Assembly (NCBI GenBank): GCA_913061345.1
Contig: CAJXTZ010000008.1
Location: 1 to 47,789, forward strand
Length of the DNA: 47,789 nucleotides
Reading direction: 5' to 3'
From: an uncultured Erythrobacter sp.
GTDB lineage: Bacteria > Pseudomonadota > Alphaproteobacteria > Sphingomonadales > Sphingomonadaceae
Shown here: positions 41,682-47,789 of the stretch, piece after piece
Position numbering within the stretch: position 1 is the first letter of the stretch
How the letters are laid out: each line of letters begins with the position of its first letter
Notes under the pieces: generated by a model
Databases searched by the model: none
Told to the model about the DNA's origin: nothing
Seen by the model: only the letters and a program-made list of their open reading frames with translations
Program-made: the position numbers and the translations under genes

Positions 41682-43367
41682 CTAGTCGACGACCTGACGG
41701 TTTTCGATCCGATCGATTTCGCGCACCGGGTCTTTCGAAGCAGTCGGGTCCGGCGCGAGTTCGGAAAGCGCCTCTCCGGGCTTCACCATCTGCAGGCGCA
41801 CCAACTGCTGACGGAAGTTGGCCATTTCCTGCGCGGAAAGCTGGGCACGGTTTACGAAGCGCACGCTGGCCGGGTCGATCTTCTGGCCGTTGCGATACAT
41901 TTCGTAGTGGAGGTGCGGGCCGGTAGAAAGGCCGGTCGATCCGACATAGCCGATGACCTGGCCCCGCCGCACTTCCTCGCCGTTGCGCACGGCAATGCGG
42001 CTCATATGTGCATAACCTGTGGAAAGGCCGCCGCCGTGACGGATGCGAACGAAATTGCCGTAGCCGCCATTGCGACCGGAGAAATTCACCGTGCCATCGG
42101 TGGCGGCATAGATGGGCGTTCCGTGACGCGCGCGGAAATCGAGGCCTGAATGCATCCTGCGATAGCCGAGGATTGGGTGGCGGCGCATGCCGTAGCGTGA
42201 AGTGATGCTGCCGGGTACCGGCGCGATAAGGCCTTCCTGCACGACCCCTTCGCCTGATGCATCGTAGAACTGCCCTTCGCGACCGAACCGCATCAACTGC
42301 TTGCGCGGGCGATCATCGCGAATGATGGCAGCGTAGAGCAGATCGCCAACCTCGACCTCGCCCGTAGCGGCGCGGCGATATTCCACGATCATGTCGAACT
42401 CGTCGCCCGCCGTGATCTCACGGTTCATGTCGAGATCGCCATCCAGCGTGCGCAGGAATTGCTGCACTGCGCTGGGGGGTGCACCCGCAGCGCGAGCGGA
42501 ACGGTAGAGGCTGTCGCCCACGGCGGCGCGAATGCGCAGCGGCGTGGTATCGACCATGATCGGGCGCGGATCGATAACGAGCTGGCCATTTTGGCGCTCT
42601 ACCGCCAGTTGCAGGTCGAACCGGGCGCGGAAGGACAGCGCATCGACAGGGCGAGGCGCATCCGGTGCAGCGCGGCGGCCCAGGGTGATATCGACAGGCG
42701 TGCCCGGTGCAATATCATCGAGCGCCACTGCACTGCCCACCATCGTCGCAATCAATTGTGCCTCGTCCTTGCTTACCCCGGCGCGGCGGAGCATCCGGTC
42801 GAAACCGTCGCCCTGCGCCAGCGTGGCGACAAGATCGAGCCGCGGGCGTTCCGGCGCAGCGGTAAGTGGCTGCACTGCCGTCGTCGCACCCATCCGGCGG
42901 CCGGTGTCCGCTCCCAACGCGAGCGGAAGGATCATCTGGCTGCGGAATTCGTCTCGAACACGGTCGTCAATACGCATGGCCGGTGCAGCTTCCACTGCGG
43001 AGAACCCCGGCCAGCCGGCAATCGCGATAGCGGACAGCCCGACCAGCGTCGCAACACCGCGCAGCCAGCGTCGCGAGCCAATGTCACGGCCCAGATCGGG
43101 CGCAAGGTCGGCGCGAGCGAGGCGTGCCGATGCAGACTGGTGCCATTTGCCGTAGCTTTGCGAAATGGTTGACGCCTTGCGCGAACGGCGCGACGGTCTG
43201 GCGTCACCGTCGTCCACAACTTGCGCGAGCGTAAGCTCGGCGGGCGGATAGTCGCCCGGCGCAGCTGCCTGCTCCTGCTTGTCGCGGTCCGTAAACAAAG
43301 CGCCCTCCTCGTTAGCTGCGAACACCCGTCTTCCATGCAAAAGCGGCACAACCTCATCCCGGCACAT
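41682..43367 (-). CDS. M23 family peptidoglycan endopeptidase (MepM-like)
   Basis: A 561-residue protein. A hydrophilic, charged cytoplasmic N-terminus of about 90 residues is followed by one membrane helix (LRGVATLVGLSAIAIAGWPGF). Then comes a long periplasmic region with OapA/LysM-like folds (GDGFDRMLRRAGVSKDEAQLI, PGTPVDITLGRR) and the M23 domain with zinc ligands in RRMHSGLDFRARHGTP and GPHLHYEMY. It should cut peptidoglycan cross-bridges during growth. ATG 43367 has AAGG 9 bases upstream; the frame is open to 43445. It is divergent from the helicase gene. It is the second intact M23 enzyme in this window. Confidence 0.92.
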   Translation of the reverse strand: MCRDEVVPLLHGRRVFAANEEGALFTDRDKQEQAAAPGDYPPAELTLAQVVDDGDARPSRRSRKASTISQSYGKWHQSASARLARADLAPDLGRDIGSRRWLRGVATLVGLSAIAIAGWPGFSAVEAAPAMRIDDRVRDEFRSQMILPLALGADTGRRMGATTAVQPLTAAPERPRLDLVATLAQGDGFDRMLRRAGVSKDEAQLIATMVGSAVALDDIAPGTPVDITLGRRAAPDAPRPVDALSFRARFDLQLAVERQNGQLVIDPRPIMVDTTPLRIRAAVGDSLYRSARAAGAPPSAVQQFLRTLDGDLDMNREITAGDEFDMIVEYRRAATGEVEVGDLLYAAIIRDDRPRKQLMRFGREGQFYDASGEGVVQEGLIAPVPGSITSRYGMRRHPILGYRRMHSGLDFRARHGTPIYAATDGTVNFSGRNGGYGNFVRIRHGGGLSTGYAHMSRIAVRNGEEVRRGQVIGYVGSTGLSTGPHLHYEMYRNGQKIDPASVRFVNRAQLSAQEMANFRQQLVRLQMVKPGEALSELAPDPTASKDPVREIDRIENRQVVD

Positions 43368-43516
43368 GTGTAATCGCCTTAAAGGGTGAGGCAATAAAGT
43401 AAATTTCGCTTTAACGTCGATGAGTCGAGTCCCACCAGCGGTCAACCGAGACTACGTGAGTAAGCCACTCGGCCCGGTTGCGCCGAACGGATGGAATCGC
43501 CATGTGAATCGGTACT

Positions 43517-46153
43517 GTGACACCTTCCCTCTCCGACAGCCATATCCGCGCGGTCCTAGGGCCGACGAACACCGGCAAGACCCATCTTGCGATCGAGAGA
43601 ATGTGCGGTCATTCCTCCGGCGCCATCGGTTTTCCGCTGCGTCTGCTGGCGCGCGAGGTGTACGACAAGGTGTGCAGGATCAAGGGCGAGGATGCCTGCG
43701 CGCTGATTACCGGGGAGGAGCGGATCGAGCCGCCGGGCGCCCGCTACTTTCTGTGCACGGCCGAGGCGATGCCGCGCGATGGCGGCAGGCACGCTTTCGT
43801 GGCATTGGACGAGGCGCAGATCGGTGCAGATCGGGAGCGGGGTCATATCTTCACCGATCGTCTTCTGAACGCGCGCGGGCGGGAGGAAACCATGCTGCTG
43901 GGCTCGGCCACGCTGGAACCGATGGTGCGCAAGCTCGTGCCAGAGGCAGCGGTCGCGGAACGGCCGCGTTTTTCCACTCTTACCCATGCAGGCAGTTCGA
44001 AACTGTCACGCCTGCCACCACGCTCTGCCATCGTCGCCTTCTCTATCGAGCAGGTCTATCAAGTGGCCGAATTGCTGCGTCGGTTCCGCGGCGGTGCGGC
44101 CGTGGTGATGGGAGCGCTTTCACCACAAACGCGCAATCGACAGGTCGAATTGTTCCAATCTGGCGAGGTTGACTATATCGTAGCGACCGACGCCATCGGC
44201 ATGGGCCTTAATCTCGATGTCCATCACGTAGCGTTCGCCGCCTTGTCGAAGTTCGACGGCTTGCGCCAGCGGCGGCTGATCCCGGCGGAAATGGCACAGA
44301 TCGCGGGCAGAGCGGGTCGACATCAGACCGATGGCAGCTTCGGCACGCTTTCCGGCAATCGACGCGGTGCCCCGCTGGAGCTGGGCGAAGAGGAAATCTA
44401 CGCCATCGAAAACCACCGCTTCGCCCCCGTCCCCAGCCTTTTCTGGCGCGAGCCCAACCCGCGCTTCGAGACGCTCGATGTGCTGATCGGCGATCTTGAA
44501 TCCCGGCCAATGCACGAAGGCCTCACCCTTGCGCCCGAGGCCATCGACCTCGCCGTACTGAAACGGTTGGCCGAGCAGCCCGAAATCGCCGACGACGTCA
44601 CGACGGCGGGGAATGTGCGCCGCTTCTGGGAAGCGTGTCAGCTTCCCGACTTTCGCCAGCAGGGCGCGGATGCGCATTCACGCTTCGTTGCGCGTCTGTG
44701 GAGCGATCTGCGGCACGGCCATATCGGTGCGGATTTCGTTGCCGCGCGCATTTCCGAACTGGACAACTCTTCTGGCGATATCGATACGCTGCAAGGTCGA
44801 TTGTCGGCGATACGCAGTTGGGCCTATATTTGCCAAAGGCCCGACTGGGTGCTTGCGCGCGACGAAATGGCGGCGCGAGCGCGCTCTGCCGAGGCGAAGT
44901 TGTCGGATGCACTACACCAGAAGCTTACCGAACGTTTCGTGAATCGGCGGACGTCGGTATTGATGAAGGGAATGGGAAAGGATGCTGGGCTTTTGCGCGT
45001 TGAATTGAAAGACGATGGCCTGGTCACGGTGGAAGACCAGCCGATCGGCCATCTTGATGGCTTCCGCTTCGTGGTCGATGCCGATGCCACCAGCGAAGAG
45101 CGCAAGCTGATGCTCGCCGCAGCCGAGAAGCACATGGCCGGTCTTCTCGCACAAAAGGCGCAAAAACTCGTGGCTGACGAACTCGGTGATTTGCGGATTG
45201 AAAACGCGAAGGTTCTGCGTGAGAACCAGCCGGTCGCGCATCTGGAGAAGGGCAAGACGCCCAGTCGTCCGCGCCTCGTGATGGCAAAGGAACTGGGCCA
45301 GCTCGATCCTGCACATCGCTCACGTCTCGAAGATGCGCTGCAATTCTGGCTCGAAGAACAGCTTGCGCCGCTCGCCCCCCTGCGCGCGCTGGAAGATGCC
45401 GCAACCGATCCCGAAGCCGGAACCGAAGTGCGTGCGCTGCTACTCACGGTGGCAAACCGCAATGGCACTACCCGGCGCGAGGACGCTGGCCTTGCCCATG
45501 TGCCCAAGGAAAAGCGGCCGTTCATGCGCCGCCTTGGCGTCACCATCGGTTCGCTCGATGTCTTCGTGCCCGCCTTGCTCAAACCCGCTCCGCGCCAGCT
45601 ACTCAAGCGGCTCGGCCTCGATCCGCGCCCCGTCCGCGATGCGATGGAGGCGGTGATCGAGGGCGGTAAGCAGCTTCCTGCAGGATACCGCCGCGCGGGC
45701 AAGCAGGCGATCCGTATCGACATGGCAGAGAAGCTGTTTCGCGCAGCGCACGAAAGCAGGGCCAGAGCGCCACAAAGCAAGGAAGTGCGCGGATTTCGTG
45801 TCGATAACGCGCTTGCCACCAGCATGGGCCTGCTGCCCGAAAACTTCCGCAGCCTGATGAAGGATGCCGGATTTCGTCAGGGTCAGCCGGTCGAACTGGC
45901 TGAGGGCGCGTTTGGTCCCCCTCGCCCCGTAACATGGACCTGGCGGGCGCCGCGCAAGGACTTTGCACCGAAAACCGGCAACCGTGGACCGCGCGGGCCT
46001 CGGAAAGATTTGAAGGGCAAAGGTGCGAGGGGCAAGGATACCAAGAGCAAGGAGGGGACGCCGCCCAGATCATCCCCACCACCGCGGCGTGAACCCAAGG
46101 GCGATGGCGGTCAGGCCTTTGCCGGTCTTGCGGATCTGCTCAAGAAGGGCTGA
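43517..46153 (+). CDS. ATP-dependent helicase, SUV3/MgpS-like
   Basis: An 878-residue helicase related to mitochondrial SUV3. Motif I is GPTNTGKT near the start, then FPLRLLAREVYDK, LCTAEAMP, motif II DEAQIGADRERG, motif III LLGSATLEP, and the second RecA half with VVMGALSPQTRNRQVELF, VATDAIGMGLNLD and QIAGRAGRH. A helical C-terminal half follows, ending in a Lys/Arg/Gly/Pro-rich tail (last 70 residues) likely to bind nucleic acid. It probably unwinds RNA. The GTG at 43517 has no strong ribosome site. The stop overlaps the S4 gene ATG by one base (TGATG), so the two are coupled. Confidence 0.9.
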   Translation: MTPSLSDSHIRAVLGPTNTGKTHLAIERMCGHSSGAIGFPLRLLAREVYDKVCRIKGEDACALITGEERIEPPGARYFLCTAEAMPRDGGRHAFVALDEAQIGADRERGHIFTDRLLNARGREETMLLGSATLEPMVRKLVPEAAVAERPRFSTLTHAGSSKLSRLPPRSAIVAFSIEQVYQVAELLRRFRGGAAVVMGALSPQTRNRQVELFQSGEVDYIVATDAIGMGLNLDVHHVAFAALSKFDGLRQRRLIPAEMAQIAGRAGRHQTDGSFGTLSGNRRGAPLELGEEEIYAIENHRFAPVPSLFWREPNPRFETLDVLIGDLESRPMHEGLTLAPEAIDLAVLKRLAEQPEIADDVTTAGNVRRFWEACQLPDFRQQGADAHSRFVARLWSDLRHGHIGADFVAARISELDNSSGDIDTLQGRLSAIRSWAYICQRPDWVLARDEMAARARSAEAKLSDALHQKLTERFVNRRTSVLMKGMGKDAGLLRVELKDDGLVTVEDQPIGHLDGFRFVVDADATSEERKLMLAAAEKHMAGLLAQKAQKLVADELGDLRIENAKVLRENQPVAHLEKGKTPSRPRLVMAKELGQLDPAHRSRLEDALQFWLEEQLAPLAPLRALEDAATDPEAGTEVRALLLTVANRNGTTRREDAGLAHVPKEKRPFMRRLGVTIGSLDVFVPALLKPAPRQLLKRLGLDPRPVRDAMEAVIEGGKQLPAGYRRAGKQAIRIDMAEKLFRAAHESRARAPQSKEVRGFRVDNALATSMGLLPENFRSLMKDAGFRQGQPVELAEGAFGPPRPVTWTWRAPRKDFAPKTGNRGPRGPRKDLKGKGARGKDTKSKEGTPPRSSPPPRREPKGDGGQAFAGLADLLKKG

Positions 46154-46476
46154 TGCGGCTCGACCTGCTCCTCGTGCGTCTTCGCTTTGCGAAAAGCCGC
46201 ACGGTTGCCCAGCGCTGGATCGCGGGGGCTCACATCCGCTGCAATGGCAGGCGCGTCACCCGGCCCGATCACGCCATCGCGCCCGGCGACGTGCTGACCT
46301 TGCCGATCGGAAGGGGTGTACGAGTAATCGCGCTGGAGAGCCTTCCGGACAGGCGTGGCCCGGCAAAAGAGGCGCGCACACACTATCGCGAGCTTGACGC
46401 TCGCCCGTCTATCGCCATAGCAGGGGCCGAATCGCGACCAACGCTGGTCGAGCATGAAGGACGAACCAACCCATGA
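46153..46476 (+). CDS. RNA-binding S4 domain protein (Hsp15-like)
   Basis: A 107-residue protein with an S4 RNA-binding domain at its N-terminus: [40 protein letters not shown] and the [20 protein letters not shown] closing strands. This resembles Hsp15/HslR, which binds stalled 50S subunits carrying a peptidyl-tRNA. The remaining 40 residues are basic and low in complexity. Its TGA overlaps the fdxA ATG in ATGA. Gene order helicase-S4-ferredoxin is common in alphaproteobacteria. Confidence 0.9.
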   Translation: MRLDLLLVRLRFAKSRTVAQRWIAGAHIRCNGRRVTRPDHAIAPGDVLTLPIGRGVRVIALESLPDRRGPAKEARTHYRELDARPSIAIAGAESRPTLVEHEGRTNP

Positions 46477-46811
46477 CCTATGTCGTCACCGACGCCTGCA
46501 TCAAATGCAAGTACACAGACTGCGTTGAAGTCTGTCCGGTGGATTGCTTTTACGAGGGCGACAACATGCTCGTCATCAACCCGTCCGAGTGCATCGATTG
46601 CGGCGTGTGTGAACCGGAATGCCCGGCCGAAGCGATCCTCCCCGATACGGAGGGCGGCATAGAAAAGTGGCTCGAGGTCAACACGAAGTTCTCCGCCGAA
46701 TGGCCGAACATTACCGAAAAGAAGGATCCGCCCGAGAACGCTGACGAGCACAAGGGTGAAGAAGGCAAGTTTGAGAAGTACTTCTCCGAAGAGCCGGGCG
46801 AAGGCGACTAG
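46473..46811 (+). CDS. fdxA: Seven-iron ferredoxin FdxA
   Basis: A 112-residue ferredoxin. The N-terminal half has [20 protein letters not shown] and the second half [20 protein letters not shown], giving cysteines for one [3Fe-4S] and one [4Fe-4S] cluster as in FdxA/FdII proteins. The C-terminal 50 residues are acidic ([20 protein letters not shown] then Glu/Gly-rich) as is usual. It moves single electrons in the cytoplasm; the partner is unknown. The ATG overlaps the S4 gene by 4 bases, so all three genes from the helicase on are translationally linked. Confidence 0.95.
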   Translation: MTYVVTDACIKCKYTDCVEVCPVDCFYEGDNMLVINPSECIDCGVCEPECPAEAILPDTEGGIEKWLEVNTKFSAEWPNITEKKDPPENADEHKGEEGKFEKYFSEEPGEGD

Positions 46812-46857
46812 ATTCGCGTCCCCGTGAACCAATCGACGCGATTTGCGTTGGCGGGGC

Positions 46858-47682
46858 ATGAGCTTTTTCAGCAGATTGAAACGCGCTTGGGCCGCTTCGG
46901 GCCGGGATAGTATCTCGATACTTGCAGCGGGCGTTGCCTATTACGCCTTCCTCGCCATGGTACCTTTACTGGCTGCCATCGTGCTGACTTACGGGCTGAT
47001 TGCAGACCCTGCTATGGTGGCCCAGCATATCGGCACGCTGGCAACCAACCTTCCGCAAGCAGCAGCCGAGGTGATCGGTGGCCAGCTCGAATCGGTCGTA
47101 GAGACATCGGGCACTGCCAAGGGGTTAGGTCTGCTACTGGCGATTGCTCTTGCTCTGTTCGGGGCGCGCAATGGTGCAGGCGCAGTGATCAGGGCTATTT
47201 CGATCGCTTTCAATGACACCCGGCACCGCGATTTCCTGCGCGCCAACCTGCTGGCGCTGGCAATCACGGTGGGGGCTATCGTCGGAATGGGGCTGGCGGC
47301 GGCCGCCATGGCGGCGACCGCAGCGATCAGCGACCTGATCCCGAGCCTTTCTGGCGCGGGCGAATTGTTGGGACAGACCGCCACCTACGCGATCCTCGCG
47401 ACGGTTGGCGCGTTCGGTGCAGCTTTGCTCTATCGCCGGGTACCCAACGATACCAACCCAAGTTTTCGCGATGTTCTGCCGGGCGCTCTTGTAGCCAGCG
47501 TCGGGCTCGTGATCCTGACCCTTGCGTTCGGCTTCTATGTCGCGAACTTTGGTAGCTACAATGCAACCTACGGGTCACTGGGCGCCGTGGTGGTGCTGCT
47601 CACCTGGCTCTATCTGTCAGCCTATGTGCTTTTGTTCGGTGCGGAAATTGCCGCAGTTTCGATGCAAGAGCCGGCGGTTTGA
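46858..47682 (+). CDS. YihY/BrkB family membrane protein, second copy
   Basis: A 274-residue membrane protein of the YihY/BrkB family. The signature is in SILAAGVAYYAFLAMVPLLA and the family end in YNATYGSLGAVVVLLTWLYL. Six hydrophobic segments are visible. It is shorter than the copy at 14586-15620, with no long N- or C-terminal tail, and the two are diverged. ATG 46858 is preferred over an in-frame TTG at 46843; GGCGGGG lies close upstream. It is 46 bases after fdxA and could be co-transcribed. Role unknown. Confidence 0.88.
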   Translation: MSFFSRLKRAWAASGRDSISILAAGVAYYAFLAMVPLLAAIVLTYGLIADPAMVAQHIGTLATNLPQAAAEVIGGQLESVVETSGTAKGLGLLLAIALALFGARNGAGAVIRAISIAFNDTRHRDFLRANLLALAITVGAIVGMGLAAAAMAATAAISDLIPSLSGAGELLGQTATYAILATVGAFGAALLYRRVPNDTNPSFRDVLPGALVASVGLVILTLAFGFYVANFGSYNATYGSLGAVVVLLTWLYLSAYVLLFGAEIAAVSMQEPAV

Positions 47683-47742
47683 GCGGTTCGTCAATGAATT
47701 GAATTGCAAGACTCGCAATATAGAAGAATAACTGCTATATAC

Positions 47743-47789
47743 CTGTCTCTTATACACATCTCCGAGCCCACGAGACTAGGCATGATCTC
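47743..47789 (+). other. Sequencing adapter (Nextera/Tn5) at the contig end, not genomic
   Basis: Positions 47743-47761 match the Tn5 mosaic end CTGTCTCTTATACACATCT. Positions 47762-47776 match the remainder of the Nextera read-2 adapter (CCGAGCCCACGAGAC). Positions 47777-47784 are an 8-base index, TAGGCATG, which I recall as Nextera index N706. Positions 47785-47789 (ATCTC) fit the beginning of the P7 sequence. Real genomic sequence therefore ends at about 47742. Confidence 0.96.

Noticed and set aside
41082..43172. Plus-strand open frames opposite hemB and the M23 peptidase
   Set aside because: Both minus-strand genes are clear by motif; the frames are Arg/His-rich shadows.
1..47742. tRNA, rRNA, CRISPR arrays, prophage, insertion sequences, toxin-antitoxin or defence genes
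   Set aside because: I read all intergenic regions and gene products and saw no cloverleaf, regularly spaced repeats, transposase, integrase, nuclease-helicase defence set or toxin pair; the exonuclease-ligase pair is a known repair type. A search with covariance models would be needed to exclude small RNAs.
47743..47761. Tn5 mosaic end as evidence of a natural transposon
   Set aside because: It is followed by adapter, index and P7 bases in library order and ends the contig; there is no transposase or second end.

Overview
The window is a contiguous piece of a high-GC alphaproteobacterial chromosome, most likely Sphingomonadales and probably Erythrobacteraceae. The evidence is the gene content: SciP (DUF1153) and TrcR (DUF1013) cell-cycle regulators, a bactofilin with an M23 peptidase, an MgpS-type helicase followed by S4 and FdxA, and the order proA-nadD-rsfS-rlmH-envC-ctpA. 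There are no phage, plasmid, transposon, CRISPR, rRNA or tRNA genes that I can see, and no stretch over about 300 bases lacks a gene. It reads as ordinary, dense core genome with many 1-16 base gene overlaps.

Layout. 1-2311: the end of etfA and its terminator, a secreted protein with a TonB-C-like end, and a DUF445 membrane protein. 2325-6972 (minus): an RND efflux permease and its periplasmic adaptor, with DUF445 translated behind them. 7230-8251 (minus): a GlsB-type membrane protein, then a small unknown gene coupled to sciP. 8369-11114: mnmA, a small membrane-anchored protein on the other strand, and a lipoprotein serine hydrolase. 11099-13445 (minus): pdxH, a CDF metal transporter and a PhzF-like protein, chained by ATGA overlaps. 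13526-16432: a DnaJ-type chaperone, a BrkB-type membrane protein and fabI.

16446-24029 (minus): a long probable operon of proA, nadD, rsfS, rlmH, an EnvC-like activator, a CtpA-type protease, dsbB, coq7 and a secreted protein. 24271-25846: M23 peptidase plus bactofilin, closed by a strong terminator. 25914-29971 (minus): trcR, a glycosyltransferase with a metallophosphoesterase, and a quinone oxidoreductase. 30061-37184: a DUF1192 protein, clpA with an apparent 3' frameshift, an M1 peptidase, and the DNA exonuclease and ATP-dependent ligase pair. 37260-43367 (minus): hemB, a GNAT acetyltransferase, a membrane/spermidine-synthase fusion and a gamma-carbonic anhydrase (all overlapping), behind a second M23 peptidase. 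43517-47682: MgpS-like helicase, S4 protein, FdxA and a second BrkB-type protein.

The last 47 bases (47743-47789) are not genomic. They match the Nextera/Tn5 adapter with an index and the start of P7, so the window ends at a contig end carrying adapter read-through.

I did not find a convincing new defence or mobile system. The items most worth a second look are the clpA frameshift, an RND permease with an extra hydrophobic block in its middle, the unknown gene coupled to sciP, the exonuclease-ligase pair without its usual helicase and phosphoesterase partners, and the palindromes flanking that pair.
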